NCBI RefSeq assembly: GCF_008312835.1
Contig: NZ_VSKS01000004.1
Span: forward strand, 310,001 to 374,000
Direction: 5' to 3'
Length of the DNA stretch: 64,000 nucleotides
Source: Streptomyces marokkonensis
Lineage (GTDB): Bacteria; Actinomycetota; Actinomycetes; Streptomycetales; Streptomycetaceae
Shown: piece by piece, positions 25,322-35,194 of the stretch
Numbering within the stretch: position 1 is the first letter of the stretch
Layout of the letters: each line of letters starts with the position of its first letter
The notes under the pieces: generated by a model
What the model was told of the DNA's origin: nothing
What the model saw: the letters and a program-made list of their open reading frames with translations, nothing else
Database searches by the model: none
Translations under genes and position numbers: made by a program

Positions 25322-25373
25322 CCCCTTGGCACGGTTTGGCACGGTCCACGTCAAAGTGAACCGTGCCAAGGGG
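25322..25373. promoter_or_regulatory. 15-bp inverted repeat with duplicated left arm between clpP2 and clpX
   Basis: CCCCTTGGCACGGTT (25322-25336) pairs perfectly with AACCGTGCCAAGGGG (25359-25373). TTGGCACGGT is repeated at 25336-25345, so the right arm has two possible partners. It can act as the clpP2 terminator (28 nt after the stop) or as an operator for clpX. Confidence 0.6.
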
Positions 25374-25478
25374 GGCCCGAACGGGGGGCTCGGCAAGGTA
25401 CCGTCGGACATAAGGCAGCACCAGGAGCCGACCGGACACGGACGTCCGGGCGTCTCCCAGGCGAAGGGGAAGCACACC

Positions 25479-26765
25479 GTGGCACGCATCGGTGACGGCG
25501 GCGATCTGCTCAAGTGCTCGTTCTGCGGCAAGAGCCAGAAGCAGGTCAAGAAGCTCATCGCAGGGCCCGGTGTGTACATCTGCGACGAGTGCATCGATCT
25601 CTGCAACGAGATCATCGAGGAAGAGCTCGCCGAGACCAGCGAGGTCCGCTGGGAGGAGCTCCCGAAGCCCCGCGAGATCTACGAGTTCCTCGAGGGGTAC
25701 GTGGTCGGGCAGGAGTCGGCGAAGAAGGCCCTCTCCGTCGCCGTGTACAACCACTACAAGCGCGTCCAGGCCGGCGAGAACGGCGGCGCCCAGGGCCGTG
25801 ACGACGCCATCGAGCTGGCGAAGTCCAACATCCTCCTGCTGGGCCCCACGGGCTCCGGCAAGACCCTGCTGGCCCAGACCCTGGCCCGCATGCTGAACGT
25901 CCCCTTCGCGATCGCCGACGCCACGGCGCTCACGGAGGCGGGATACGTCGGCGAGGACGTCGAGAACATCCTGCTGAAGCTGATCCAGGCGGCCGACTAC
26001 GACGTCAAGAAGGCCGAGACCGGGATCATCTACATCGACGAGATCGACAAGGTCGCCCGCAAGAGTGAAAACCCGTCGATCACGCGCGATGTCAGCGGTG
26101 AGGGCGTACAGCAGGCCCTGCTGAAGATCCTCGAGGGCACCACGGCCTCCGTCCCGCCGCAGGGCGGACGCAAGCACCCGCACCAGGAGTTCATCCAGAT
26201 CGACACGACGAACGTGCTGTTCATCGTGGGCGGCGCCTTCGCCGGCCTGGAGAAGATCATCGAGGGCCGGGCCGGCGCCAAGGGCATCGGATTCGGCGCG
26301 ACGATCCGCTCCAAGCGGGAGATGGAGTCCAAGGACCAGTTCGAGGAGGTCATGCCGGAGGACCTGGTCAAGTTCGGCATGATCCCCGAGTTCATCGGCC
26401 GGCTCCCGGTCATCACGAGCGTCCACAACCTGGACCGGGAGGCCCTGCTCCAGATCCTGGTCGAGCCGCGCAACGCACTGGTGAAGCAGTACCAGCGCCT
26501 GTTCGAACTCGACGGTGTGGAGCTGGACTTCGAGCGCGAGGCGCTGGAGGCCATCGCCGACCAGGCCATCCTCCGCCAGACGGGCGCGCGCGGCCTGCGC
26601 GCCATCATGGAGGAAGTCCTCCAGGGCGTGATGTACGAGGTCCCGTCCCGCAAGGACGTAGCCCGCGTCGTCATCACCGCGGACGTGGTCCTCTCCAACG
26701 TCAACCCGACCCTGATCCCCCGCGACGCCCGCGGCCGGGGCTCGGGCGAGCAGAAGACGGCCTGA
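25479..26765 (+). CDS. clpX: ClpX, AAA+ unfoldase of ClpXP
   Basis: 428 residues. The N-terminal zinc-binding domain has CSFCGKSQ and [10 protein letters not shown] (four Cys, about 13-43). Walker A is [12 protein letters not shown] (about 122-133). The pore-loop region is [11 protein letters not shown], Walker B is IIYIDEIDK, and sensor 2 is in [10 protein letters not shown]. It unfolds tagged substrates and feeds them to ClpP, using an IGFG-type loop seen in [13 protein letters not shown] 25479 has GAAGGGGA upstream and gives [13 protein letters not shown], the conserved start. It ends before a bidirectional terminator at 26783. Confidence 0.97.
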   Translation: MARIGDGGDLLKCSFCGKSQKQVKKLIAGPGVYICDECIDLCNEIIEEELAETSEVRWEELPKPREIYEFLEGYVVGQESAKKALSVAVYNHYKRVQAGENGGAQGRDDAIELAKSNILLLGPTGSGKTLLAQTLARMLNVPFAIADATALTEAGYVGEDVENILLKLIQAADYDVKKAETGIIYIDEIDKVARKSENPSITRDVSGEGVQQALLKILEGTTASVPPQGGRKHPHQEFIQIDTTNVLFIVGGAFAGLEKIIEGRAGAKGIGFGATIRSKREMESKDQFEEVMPEDLVKFGMIPEFIGRLPVITSVHNLDREALLQILVEPRNALVKQYQRLFELDGVELDFEREALEAIADQAILRQTGARGLRAIMEEVLQGVMYEVPSRKDVARVVITADVVLSNVNPTLIPRDARGRGSGEQKTA

Positions 26766-26782
26766 CCGCCGCCACGGCAACG

Positions 26783-26816
26783 CGAAGGGGCCCCGGGTCG
26801 ACCCGGGGCCCCTTCG
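26783..26816. terminator. Bidirectional terminator between clpX and the convergent gene
   Basis: A nearly fully palindromic hairpin, CGAAGGGGCCCCGGGT and its complement, 17 nt after the clpX stop and 12 nt beyond the stop of the minus-strand gene. Confidence 0.85.
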
Positions 26817-26828
26817 GCGTTCGTACGG

Positions 26829-27701
26829 TCAGGCCTTGACCCGCGCGGCGGAGCGCAGTTCGGCGGCGAACGAGGCGACGTCGTCCGTGGCGAGGCCGCC
26901 GCTGCCGCCCTTCTGCGCGGCGGCCAGGTCCAGTCCGTTGACCACGCCGTAGGTGCTGTGGTCGGCCCACACGCACACCGGCATCTCGAGCTTGGTCGTG
27001 CCCTCGGAGATCGAGGCCGTCTGGCACTTCATGACGGCACCGTCGAGCCCGTCCGGCTCGACCGTCTCCGGGCTGCCCTTCCAGGTGACCGTCTCGGCCC
27101 CGCCCGCGTTGTCGCCGGTGTCCTTGGAGTTGGCGTGGGCGGTGGCGAAGCCCCGGTCGATGGTGTCCTCCGGGTCGCCGATCTTCCCGTGGGCGCCGTT
27201 GAAGGCCATGGCCTTGCCGAGTTTCGCCGACGAGCCGCTGGCGTACGACGCCTTCACCACCGTGCCGCTCTTGATGCCGATCTTCTCCAGGTCGGCGGCG
27301 GAGTCGGTCCCCGTCGGGCCGCCGTCACTCGAACCGGACCCGCCCTTCTTGTACTCGCCGACCGAGGCCGGCGGCACCAGCTTGTGGGGGCCGTCGTCCG
27401 CGATGTCCGCACCGCCGCCCCCGCTCCCGCCGAGGACGAAGTACGCACCCACACCGAGCGCCGCCACGACCGCGACCGCGCCGATGATCAGACCCGTCCG
27501 CCTGCCGCCGCCGCTGGGCGCGGGGGGCTGGGGCGGCACGCCGTACGGGGCCTGGCCGTAGGGCGGCTGCTGCGGCGGGACGCCGGGCGGGCCGGGCTGC
27601 TGCAGCTGGCCGTAGCCGGGCTGTGGCGTCTGCGGCGGCTGGCCGTACGGCCCCGGCTGCTGTGGCTGACCCCCGTACGGGCCCGGCTGGTTGTAGCTCA
27701 T
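26829..27701 (-). CDS. Pro/Gln/Gly-rich single-pass membrane protein (paralogue A)
   Basis: 290 residues. Residues 1-65 are low-complexity (repeats of [10 protein letters not shown] type) and presumably cytoplasmic. A short basic GGGRRTG is followed by one membrane helix ([20 protein letters not shown], about 70-89) and an extracytoplasmic domain of about 200 residues. That domain carries two Cys (MKCQTAS and PVCVWAD), likely disulfide-bonded, and [10 protein letters not shown]. No enzymatic motif is seen. It is a paralogue of the gene immediately upstream, with the same topology, the same WADHST motif and the same 18-nt leader before ATG. Function unknown; a surface sensor or anchor is possible. 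Confidence 0.8.
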   Translation of the reverse strand: MSYNQPGPYGGQPQQPGPYGQPPQTPQPGYGQLQQPGPPGVPPQQPPYGQAPYGVPPQPPAPSGGGRRTGLIIGAVAVVAALGVGAYFVLGGSGGGGADIADDGPHKLVPPASVGEYKKGGSGSSDGGPTGTDSAADLEKIGIKSGTVVKASYASGSSAKLGKAMAFNGAHGKIGDPEDTIDRGFATAHANSKDTGDNAGGAETVTWKGSPETVEPDGLDGAVMKCQTASISEGTTKLEMPVCVWADHSTYGVVNGLDLAAAQKGGSGGLATDDVASFAAELRSAARVKA

Positions 27702-27737
27702 TACTGGGTTCCCCTCCAGTCGCTCGTTCGCTGCCGG

Positions 27738-28703
27738 TCAGTCCTTGACGCGGACCTGCTCGCGGAGCTTGGTGGTCAGGTCCACCGCCGTGTCCTTGCC
27801 GACGCCGGTGCTGCCGTTGTCACCGGGCGAGACCATGGCGACCGTGCTGTGGTCGGCCCAGGCGCAGAACCAGTCGGTCGACTCCTTCTTGGTCAGCGCG
27901 TTGGTGGCCTTGGTCGACTGGCACTTGGCGACGGCGCCGTCGATCTGGACCTCCTCGGGGTCACCGACCAGCTCGGCGTTCTGCATGCCCCCGGTGTCGC
28001 TGGTCGAGCTCTCCTTGACTTCCTTCTGGATGTTGGCGAAGAACTTGTCCAGGACGGCCTGGGGGTCGGCGATCTCGCCGTACCCTCCCACCATCGTCAT
28101 GCCCTTGGCGGTCAGCAGCTCGGACTGGTCGGGCAGCGTGGTGGGGTCCTGCGGGTCGTAGTTGCTGAAGTCGGCGGTCGACCACTGGCCGACGACGGCC
28201 GTACCGTTCTTGACGCCGCTCTTCGCCATGTCCTTCGTGACGTCGGCGTCGCTCGACTGATTTCCGTCGCCGACCCGCTTGTATTCGCTGAGGACCGTCG
28301 CCGGGGTGGACAGCTTGTGCGGGCCGTCGTCCTCCAGGCCGCCTCCGCTCCCGCCGATGACGAAGTACGCGCCCACGCCGATCGCCGCGACGACCGCGAC
28401 CGCGCCGACGATGATCGCCGCCTTCTTGCCGCCGCCGCCCGACGCCGGGGGCTGGGGCGGCATGCCGTACGGGGCCTGACCGTAGGGCGGCTGCTGGCCG
28501 TACGGAGGCTGCTGCGGCGGGACGCCGGGCTGGCCGGGCTGCTGCGGGTAGCCGTATCCGGGCTGGCCGGGCGGGGGCGCCTGCTGGGGGTAGCCGTAGC
28601 CGGGCTGCGGAGCCTGCGGCGGCTGGCCGTAAGGACCCGGCTGGCCGTACGGCCCGGGCTGCTGGGGCTGCCCGCCGTACGGGCCCGGCTGGTTGTAACT
28701 CAT
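27738..28703 (-). CDS. Pro/Gln/Gly-rich single-pass membrane protein (paralogue B)
   Basis: 321 residues with the same layout as its downstream neighbour. The Pro/Gln/Tyr/Gly-rich tail is longer (about 98 residues, with QPGYGYPQQ repeats). It is followed by GGGKKAA, a membrane helix near 104-124 and an external domain with paired Cys (AKCQSTK and FCAWAD) and WADHSTVAMV. The ATG at 28703 is preceded by GGAGGGGAACCCAGTA, identical to the leader of paralogue A, which selects this start over an in-frame ATG 39 nt upstream. The 36-nt gap between the genes suggests a two-gene operon born by tandem duplication. Confidence 0.82.
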   Translation of the reverse strand: MSYNQPGPYGGQPQQPGPYGQPGPYGQPPQAPQPGYGYPQQAPPPGQPGYGYPQQPGQPGVPPQQPPYGQQPPYGQAPYGMPPQPPASGGGGKKAAIIVGAVAVVAAIGVGAYFVIGGSGGGLEDDGPHKLSTPATVLSEYKRVGDGNQSSDADVTKDMAKSGVKNGTAVVGQWSTADFSNYDPQDPTTLPDQSELLTAKGMTMVGGYGEIADPQAVLDKFFANIQKEVKESSTSDTGGMQNAELVGDPEEVQIDGAVAKCQSTKATNALTKKESTDWFCAWADHSTVAMVSPGDNGSTGVGKDTAVDLTTKLREQVRVKD

Positions 28704-28793
28704 TACTGGGTTCCCCTCCAGATGCTTACGCGTTGCTGACATCCTGACTCAGGAGGGAAGCGTTCAGGCCAGTGGGGGTCGCACCGTTACAAA

Positions 28794-28807
28794 CGAAACG
28801 CGTTTCG
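28794..28807. promoter_or_regulatory. Perfect 14-bp palindrome upstream of valS
   Basis: CGAAACGCGTTTCG lies 33 nt before the valS GTG, in the 137-nt gap shared with the divergent membrane-protein genes. Its position near the expected promoter makes it a candidate operator. No T-box-like leader is visible. Confidence 0.4.
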
Positions 28808-28840
28808 GGACAGGCCCGTGACGCCTCTAAACTGAGCCCT

Positions 28841-31465
28841 GTGACCGAGAACGCTCAGCAGCAGCCACCAGCGCCCACCACCGAACTGCCGACCCAGTAC
28901 GCGCCGGCCGACGTAGAGGGGCCGCTGTACGAGCGCTGGGTGGAGCGCGGTTACTTCGAGGCGGACGCCAAGAGCGACAAGCCTCCGTACACCATCGTCA
29001 TCCCGCCGCCGAACGTCACCGGCAGCCTGCACCTCGGGCACGCCTTCGAGCACACGCTCATCGACGCCCTCACGCGCCGCAAGCGCATGCAGGGCTTCGA
29101 GACGCTGTGGCAGCCGGGCATGGACCACGCCGGCATCGCCACGCAGAACGTCGTCGAGCGGGAGCTCGCCAAGGAGGGCAAGTCCCGCCACGACCTCGGC
29201 CGCGAGGCGTTCGTCGAGCGGGTCTGGCAGTGGAAGGGCGAGTCCGGCGGCCAGATCAGCGGCCAGATGCGCCGCCTCGGCGACGGCGTCGCCTGGTCGC
29301 GCGAGCGCTTCACCATGGACGAGGGCCTGTCGACGGCCGTCCAGACCATCTTCAAGCGGCTCTACGACGACGAGCTGATCTACCGCGCCGAGCGCATCAT
29401 CAACTGGTGCCCGCGCTGTCTGACCGCGATCTCCGACATCGAGGTCGACTACCAGGAGGACGACGGCGAGCTCGTCTCCATGAAGTACGGCGACGGGGAC
29501 GACACCATCGTCGTCGCCACGACCCGCGCGGAGACGATGCTCGGTGACACGGCCGTCGCCGTCCACCCCGAGGACGAGCGCTACCAGCACCTCATCGGCA
29601 AGCTCGTCAAGCTGCCGCTGACCGACCGCTCCATCCCGGTCGTCGCCGACGAGCACGTCGACCCCGAGTTCGGCACGGGTGCCGTCAAGGTCACCCCGGC
29701 CCACGACCCGAACGACTTCGAGATCGGCCGGCGCCACGACCTGCCCGCCATCGCCGTGATGGACGAGCACGCGGTCATCACCGCCCACGGCCCCTTCCAG
29801 GGCCTGGACCGGCTCGAGGCCCGCTCCGCCATCGTCGCCGCGCTGCGCGCCGACGGCCGGATCGTCGCCGAGAAGCGGCCGTACGTCCACAGCGTCGGCC
29901 ACTGCTCGCGCTGCAAGACCACCATCGAGCCGCGGCTGTCCATGCAGTGGTGGGTCAAGGTCGGTCCGCTGGCGAAGGCGGCGGGCGACGCGGTCCGTGA
30001 CGGGCGCGTCAGGATCCACCCGCAGGAGATGGAGAAGCGGTACTTCGACTGGGTCGACAACCTTCACGACTGGTGCATCTCACGGCAGTTGTGGTGGGGC
30101 CACCGCGTCCCGGTCTGGTACGGGCCCGGCGGCGAGGTCGTCTGCGTCGGACCCGGCGAGGAGCCGCCGGCCGGCGAGGGCTGGCACCAGGACACCGACG
30201 TCCTCGACACCTGGTTCTCCTCGGGCCTGTGGCCGTTCTCCACCCTCGGCTGGCCCGAACGGACCGAGTCGCTCGCGAAGTTCTATCCGAACTCCGTCCT
30301 GGTCACCGGCTACGACATCCTCTTCTTCTGGGTCGCCCGGATGATGATGTTCGGCCTGTACGCGATGGACGGCACCCCGCCGTTCCACACCATCGCCCTG
30401 CACGGCATGGTCCGCGACCAGTTCGGCAAGAAGATGTCGAAGTCCTTCGGCAACGCGGTCAACCCGCTGGACTGGATGGACAAGTACGGTTCCGACGCCC
30501 TGCGCTTCACGCTCGCGCGCGGCGCCAACCCCGGTGTCGACGTGCCGATCGGCGAGGACTGGGTCCAGGGCTCGCGCAACTTCGCCAACAAGATCTGGAA
30601 CGCGACCCGCTTCGCGCTGATGAACGGCGCGACGGTCGAGGGCCCGCTGCCGGACGCGTCGGCGATGTCGCCGACCGACCGCTGGATCCTGTCCCGGCTG
30701 AACTCGGTGGTCGCCGAAGTCGACGCGTACTACGACGACTTCCAGTTCGCCAAGCTCTCGGACGCGCTGTTCCACTTCGCGTGGGACGAGGTCTTCGACT
30801 GGTACGTCGAGCTGTCCAAGACCACCTTCCAGGCGGGCGGGGAACCGGCCGAGGTCAGCAAGCGCGTCCTCGGTGAGGTCCTCGACGTCACGCTCAGGCT
30901 CCTCCACCCGGTCGTCCCGTTCGTCACCGAGACGCTGTGGACGACGCTGACGGGAGGCGAGTCCGTCGTCATCGCCGAGTGGCCGTCCGACAGCGGCTTC
31001 CGGGACGCGGACGCCGAGCGGGAGATCGGGACGCTGCAGTCCGTCATCACCGAGGTCCGCCGCTTCCGGGCCGACCAGGGACTGCAGCCCGGGCAGCGGG
31101 TCCCGGCCCGGCTGACCCTCGACGGCACGGCGCTCGCCGCGCACGAGCCGGCCATCCGGCAGTTGCTGCGCCTCCAGCCGGAGGGCGAGGCGTTCACGGC
31201 GACGGCCACCCTGCCCGTCGCGGGTGTCGAGGTCGCGCTGGACCTGTCCGGCGTGATCGACGTCGCCGCCGAGCGCAAGCGGCTCGCCAAGGACCTCGCC
31301 GCCGCGGAGAAGGAGAAGGCCCAGGCGACGGCCAAGCTCGGCAACGAGGCGTTCCTGGCGAAGGCCCCGGACCACGTGGTCGACAAGATCCGCACGCGGC
31401 TGGCGAAGGCGGACGAGGACATCGTCCGCATCCAGACCCAGCTCGAGCGCCTGCCCGAGGCCTGA
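28841..31465 (+). CDS. valS: Valyl-tRNA synthetase
   Basis: An 874-residue class Ia aminoacyl-tRNA synthetase charging tRNA-Val. The HIGH motif is in [12 protein letters not shown] (about 62) and the KMSKS motif in [10 protein letters not shown] (about 530). The CP1 editing domain lies between them ([13 protein letters not shown] around 225), and a C-terminal coiled-coil arm ([16 protein letters not shown]) is typical of ValRS. The GTG start gives [17 protein letters not shown]; no clear Shine-Dalgarno sequence precedes it, so it may be translated from a short leader. It is followed by its own terminator. Confidence 0.97.
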   Translation: MTENAQQQPPAPTTELPTQYAPADVEGPLYERWVERGYFEADAKSDKPPYTIVIPPPNVTGSLHLGHAFEHTLIDALTRRKRMQGFETLWQPGMDHAGIATQNVVERELAKEGKSRHDLGREAFVERVWQWKGESGGQISGQMRRLGDGVAWSRERFTMDEGLSTAVQTIFKRLYDDELIYRAERIINWCPRCLTAISDIEVDYQEDDGELVSMKYGDGDDTIVVATTRAETMLGDTAVAVHPEDERYQHLIGKLVKLPLTDRSIPVVADEHVDPEFGTGAVKVTPAHDPNDFEIGRRHDLPAIAVMDEHAVITAHGPFQGLDRLEARSAIVAALRADGRIVAEKRPYVHSVGHCSRCKTTIEPRLSMQWWVKVGPLAKAAGDAVRDGRVRIHPQEMEKRYFDWVDNLHDWCISRQLWWGHRVPVWYGPGGEVVCVGPGEEPPAGEGWHQDTDVLDTWFSSGLWPFSTLGWPERTESLAKFYPNSVLVTGYDILFFWVARMMMFGLYAMDGTPPFHTIALHGMVRDQFGKKMSKSFGNAVNPLDWMDKYGSDALRFTLARGANPGVDVPIGEDWVQGSRNFANKIWNATRFALMNGATVEGPLPDASAMSPTDRWILSRLNSVVAEVDAYYDDFQFAKLSDALFHFAWDEVFDWYVELSKTTFQAGGEPAEVSKRVLGEVLDVTLRLLHPVVPFVTETLWTTLTGGESVVIAEWPSDSGFRDADAEREIGTLQSVITEVRRFRADQGLQPGQRVPARLTLDGTALAAHEPAIRQLLRLQPEGEAFTATATLPVAGVEVALDLSGVIDVAAERKRLAKDLAAAEKEKAQATAKLGNEAFLAKAPDHVVDKIRTRLAKADEDIVRIQTQLERLPEA

Positions 31466-31485
31466 CGGCCGACACGGACCGTCCG

Positions 31486-31520
31486 CGGCCCCCGACCGGT
31501 GTTCTCCCGGTCGGGGGCCG
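31486..31520. terminator. valS terminator
   Basis: A 13-bp perfect stem (CGGCCCCCGACCG / CGGTCGGGGGCCG) with a 9-nt loop, 21 nt after the valS stop. Confidence 0.85.
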
Positions 31521-31619
31521 TTCACGTCGTGGTGGGGGCCGCGTAACCCGCCGGGGAGAGCCTGCGGCTTTGCCCACCGCAAGGCCGACCAGGCCGACGC
31601 CCCCAGGAGCACCCCCACG

Positions 31620-32669
31620 ATGCCCCGCACCGCGCCCCCCACCGCCGCGCCGCCCGCCGAACCGACCGCCCGGGGCGGACCCGGCCGGGAACGGCGGTAC
31701 GACATCGACCTCCTGCGCGTCCTGTGCACGGCCGCCGTGGTGCTGGTCCACGCCTCCGCCGAGTTCCTGGACGCGGGCCACCGCACGACCGGTGTCCTCG
31801 GCGACTCGGCCGGCCGGTTCGCCGTGCCCGTGTTCTTCGCGATGGCCGGCTGGGCCGCCCTCGCCGGCTCGCCGGTGCGCGGTGAGGCCCAGCTCCTCAC
31901 CCGGCTCGGACGGATCCTGCGCCCGATGGCGGTGTGGACGGCGGTCTACCTCCTCTGGCAGCACCTGTCCGGGCCGCCCCTCGACGGTGGTGCGAGGGAG
32001 GCGCTGCGGGCGCTCTTCGGATCCGTGGAGGCCGCCTTCCACCTCTGGTACCTCTACACCTACGTGCCGCTCCTGCTGCTGCTCGGCGTCGCGGTGCTCG
32101 TCCTCGGCCGGCGTGCCGCCCCCCGCAGGTCGCTGCTGCTGCTCGTCGCGTTCGCCGTCGCCCCGGCGCTCGTCGGGGACGTGCGGGCCCTCACCGGGCT
32201 GGCGCTGCCCGCCTGGGAGTGGAAGGTGTCGCTGTCCACCCTGGGGTACGCGGTGGCGGGCGCCGCCCTGCTCGCCGCCCGGCGGCGCGGTCCGCGCGCG
32301 CTGTGGCTCGCGGGCGCGGCGGTCGCCCTCGTCGCCCTCACCGTGTACCAGCTCACCGTTCGGCACCCCGCCGCCTACGGGAGCGTCGCGGTGGCCGCGC
32401 TGACCTTCGCCGTGCTCGGCGCGGTCGGCGGGGTGCGTGTGCCGGAGCGGGCGCGGGCGGTGCTGGAGCGGCTGTCGGACGCGTCGTTCGGGACGTACCT
32501 GGTGCATCTGCTGTTCGTGCTGTTGCTGGTCAGGCCCGTCGCCGAGGGGCTTCCGCACGGGTTCTGGGCACCCGTGGCGCTCGCCGTGACGGCGGTGGCC
32601 GCCGCCGCGCTGTCCTTCGCCGTGAGCGTCCTGTGGGGCCGGCTGGGGTTGCGCGGATGGCTCGGCTGA
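31620..32669 (+). CDS. Membrane acyltransferase (acyltransferase-3 family)
   Basis: 349 residues. After a Pro/Ala-rich tail of about 33 residues comes YDIDLLRVLCTAAVVLVHAS, whose Asp-Leu-Leu-Arg and first-helix His are the acyltransferase-3 hallmark. FAVPVFFAMAGW and about ten membrane helices follow. LSDASFGTYLVHLLFVLLL near residue 285 is the conserved penultimate helix. It would O-acylate an exported sugar or lipid; no substrate is indicated by neighbours. ATG 31620 has AGGAGCACCCACG upstream. It sits between valS and folC and is probably a separate unit, since terminator 31486 precedes it. Confidence 0.85.
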   Translation: MPRTAPPTAAPPAEPTARGGPGRERRYDIDLLRVLCTAAVVLVHASAEFLDAGHRTTGVLGDSAGRFAVPVFFAMAGWAALAGSPVRGEAQLLTRLGRILRPMAVWTAVYLLWQHLSGPPLDGGAREALRALFGSVEAAFHLWYLYTYVPLLLLLGVAVLVLGRRAAPRRSLLLLVAFAVAPALVGDVRALTGLALPAWEWKVSLSTLGYAVAGAALLAARRRGPRALWLAGAAVALVALTVYQLTVRHPAAYGSVAVAALTFAVLGAVGGVRVPERARAVLERLSDASFGTYLVHLLFVLLLVRPVAEGLPHGFWAPVALAVTAVAAAALSFAVSVLWGRLGLRGWLG

Positions 32670-32724
32670 CGCGGGACCCGGGGGCTGCCGGGCGGCGCCC
32701 GGGCCGCTCCGTAGACTGGGGACC

Positions 32725-34245
32725 GTGAGCGAGCGCCCAGAATCAGCAGGTCCCGACCCGGACGACACCTTTGACGAGTTCGCGGAGCTCGTCGAGGAGG
32801 AGACCCGCCGTGACCCCGACCTCGCGGTGATCGAGGCCGGCAGCCGCACCCTGCGCACCCAGGGGGGCCCGCCGCAGGCGGACGTGCCCGCGCGCCCCGA
32901 GGATCCCGAGGTCGACAAGGCCCTGCGCGAGGTGGAGGCGGAGCTCGCCACCCGCTGGGGCGAGACCAAGCTGGAGCCCTCGGTCGCCCGCATCTCCGCG
33001 TTGATGGACGTCCTGGGCGAGCCGCAGCGCTCGTACCCGTCGATCCACATCACCGGCACCAACGGCAAGACCTCCACCGCCCGCATGATCGAGGCCCTGT
33101 TCGGTGCCTTCGAGCTGCGGACCGGCCGCTACACCTCCCCGCACGTGCAGTCGATCACCGAGCGGATCAGCCTCGACGGGGCGCCGGTCTCCGCCGAGCG
33201 GTTCATCGAGACGTACCGGGACATCAAGCCGTACGTCGAGATGGTCGACTCCCGTCAGGAGTACCGGCTGTCCTTCTTCGAGGTGCTCACCGGCATGGCG
33301 TACGCCGCGTTCGCCGACGCCCCCGTGGACGTGGCGGTCGTCGAGGTCGGCATGGGCGGCAGCTGGGACGCGACGAACGTGATCGACGCCGGCGTCGCCG
33401 TGGTGACGCCGATCGACCTCGACCACACCGACCGGCTCGGCACCACGCCCGCGGAGATCGCCACCGAGAAGGCGGGCATCGTCAAGCGGGACGCGACCGT
33501 GATCCTGGCGCAGCAGCCGGTGGACGCCGCTCAGGTGCTGCTGAAGAAGGCCGTCGAGGTGAACGCCACGGTGGCCCGTGAGGGCCTGGAGTTCGGGGTC
33601 GTCGCCCGGCAGGTCGCGGTCGGCGGCCAGCAGGTGACCCTGCGCGGGCTGGGCGGCGAGTACACCGAGGTGTACCTCCCGCTGCACGGCGCGCACCAGG
33701 CGCACAACGCGGCCGTGGCGCTCGCCGCCGTGGAGGCGTTCTTCGGCGTGGGCGCCCAGCGTCAGGGGCGGCTCGACATCGACACCGTGCGCAAGGCGTT
33801 CGCCGCCGTCGCCTCGCCGGGCCGGATGGAGGTGGTACGGCGGTCGCCGACCGTGGTCCTGGACGCCGCGCACAACCCGGCGGGCGCGCGGGCGGCGGCC
33901 GGGGCGATCGAGGAGGCGTTCGAGTTCAGCCGGCTCATCGGCGTGGTCGGCGCGAGCGGCGACAAGAACGTGCGCGGGCTGCTGGAGGCGTTCGAACCGG
34001 TCTTCGCCGAGGTCGTCGTCACCCAGAACTCCAGCCATCGCGCGATGGACGCCGACGAACTGGCCGCGATCGCCGTCGAGGTGTTCGGCGAGGACCGCGT
34101 CCAGGTCGAACCGCGGCTGCCGGACGCGCTCGAGGCCGCGATCACGCTGGCCGAGGAGGAGGGCGAGTTCGCGGGCGGCGGTGTGCTCGTCACCGGTTCC
34201 GTCATCACCGTCGGCGAGGCCCGACTGCTCCTGGGGAAGGGCTGA
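32725..34245 (+). CDS. folC: Folylpolyglutamate synthase / dihydrofolate synthase
   Basis: A 506-residue Mur-ligase-type enzyme adding glutamate to folates and probably to dihydropteroate. The P-loop is HITGTNGKTSTARMI (about 108-122). The folate loop SPHVQSITERI, the metal-binding EVGMGGSWDATNV, and LDAAHNPAGARA in the C-terminal ligase domain are all present. An acidic N-terminal extension of about 70 residues precedes the catalytic core, as in other Streptomyces FolC. GTG 32725 is retained because the frame upstream has no better site. The DUF4233 gene follows after 6 nt, indicating co-transcription. Confidence 0.94.
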   Translation: MSERPESAGPDPDDTFDEFAELVEEETRRDPDLAVIEAGSRTLRTQGGPPQADVPARPEDPEVDKALREVEAELATRWGETKLEPSVARISALMDVLGEPQRSYPSIHITGTNGKTSTARMIEALFGAFELRTGRYTSPHVQSITERISLDGAPVSAERFIETYRDIKPYVEMVDSRQEYRLSFFEVLTGMAYAAFADAPVDVAVVEVGMGGSWDATNVIDAGVAVVTPIDLDHTDRLGTTPAEIATEKAGIVKRDATVILAQQPVDAAQVLLKKAVEVNATVAREGLEFGVVARQVAVGGQQVTLRGLGGEYTEVYLPLHGAHQAHNAAVALAAVEAFFGVGAQRQGRLDIDTVRKAFAAVASPGRMEVVRRSPTVVLDAAHNPAGARAAAGAIEEAFEFSRLIGVVGASGDKNVRGLLEAFEPVFAEVVVTQNSSHRAMDADELAAIAVEVFGEDRVQVEPRLPDALEAAITLAEEEGEFAGGGVLVTGSVITVGEARLLLGKG

Positions 34246-34251
34246 GATCCC

Positions 34252-34602
34252 GTGCGTACGCTCTGTGCTTCGACCCTGATCGGCGAGTTCTTCGTCATCG
34301 GTTTCGCCGGGCTGGTCGCGATGAAGGACCCGGACCTGTCCACCGGCACGGTGTGGACGGTCTGCGGCATCGCGATGTTCCTGTCCGTGGCCCTGTGCGG
34401 GGTGATCACGCGGCCGGGCGGGGTGGCGCTCGGCTGGGCGCTGCAGATCGCCCTCATCGCCTCCGGTGTCTTCGTCCCGGTGATGTTCTTCCTGGGCGCG
34501 GTCTTCGCGCTCCTGTGGTGGGCATCGGTGCACTTCGGGCGGAAGGTGGACGAAGCGAAGGCCCGTTTCGCCGCCCGGGCGGACCAGCCTGACGCTGCGT
34601 GA
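34252..34602 (+). CDS. DUF4233 membrane protein
   Basis: 116 residues, three to four hydrophobic helices, with a charged C-tail (FGRKVDEAKARFAARAD). FAGLVAMKDPDL and GVITRPGGVALGWALQ match the actinobacterial DUF4233 family, which almost always sits directly after folC. The function is unknown. GTG 34252 begins 6 nt after the folC stop. Translation is probably coupled. The ndk gene starts 65 nt downstream with its own strong ribosome site. Confidence 0.85.
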   Translation: MRTLCASTLIGEFFVIGFAGLVAMKDPDLSTGTVWTVCGIAMFLSVALCGVITRPGGVALGWALQIALIASGVFVPVMFFLGAVFALLWWASVHFGRKVDEAKARFAARADQPDAA

Positions 34603-34667
34603 CACCGGCCCCGACACGCCCGGTAACCTCGTCACTCCGCACCACTTCACGCACAAGGAGCTCCGTC

Positions 34668-35081
34668 GTGACCCAGCGCACCCTCGTCCTCCTCAAGCCC
34701 GACGCCGTCCGTCGTGGCCTGACCGGCGAGATCATCAGCCGTATCGAGCGCAAGGCCGGCTGGCAGATCACCGCGCTGGAGCTGCGCACCCTGGACCAGG
34801 ACACGCTGGAGCAGCACTACGGCGAGCACAAGGGCAAGCCGTTCTACGAGCCGCTCGTGGAGTTCATGGCCTCCGGCCCGGTCGTGGCCCTGATCGTCGA
34901 GGGCGAGCGGGTCATCGAGGGGGTGCGCCGGCTGGCGGGTCCCACGGACCCGATCGCCGCCGAGCCGGGTTCGATCCGCGGCGACTTCGGTGTGATCGTC
35001 CGGGAGAACCTGATCCACGCCTCCGACTCCGAGGAGTCCGCCGAGCGCGAGGTGAAGATCTTCTTCCCGGGCCGCGCGTAA
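34668..35081 (+). CDS. ndk: Nucleoside diphosphate kinase
   Basis: 137 residues, full length. It transfers gamma-phosphate among nucleotides through a phospho-His intermediate; NLIHASDSEESAEREV carries the active-site His (about 117). RTLVLLKPDAVRRGL opens the protein, and GSIRGDFG follows the Kpn-loop region. GTG 34668 is fixed by AAGGAG 7 nt upstream. The unit ends at a strong hairpin with a T-run (35162). Confidence 0.97.
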   Translation: MTQRTLVLLKPDAVRRGLTGEIISRIERKAGWQITALELRTLDQDTLEQHYGEHKGKPFYEPLVEFMASGPVVALIVEGERVIEGVRRLAGPTDPIAAEPGSIRGDFGVIVRENLIHASDSEESAEREVKIFFPGRA

Positions 35082-35161
35082 CGTCGTACGGCCGGTCGTG
35101 CGTGGATCTCGCGCATAACGATCACGTCGCGGCCGCGTACAGTACCTTTGCCGTCTGTCGG

Positions 35162-35194
35162 ATGGTCTGGGGGCTTTGCCCCCGGACCATTTTT
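35162..35194 (+). terminator. ndk terminator with T-tract
   Basis: ATGGTCTGGGGGC / GCCCCCGGACCAT (one G-T pair), loop TTT, followed by TTTTT. It is one of the few classical intrinsic terminators with a U-tract in this window. Confidence 0.92.

Noticed and set aside
28704-28840. T-box or other riboswitch upstream of valS
   Set aside because: The gap is too short and lacks a specifier stem, T-box sequence or terminator.
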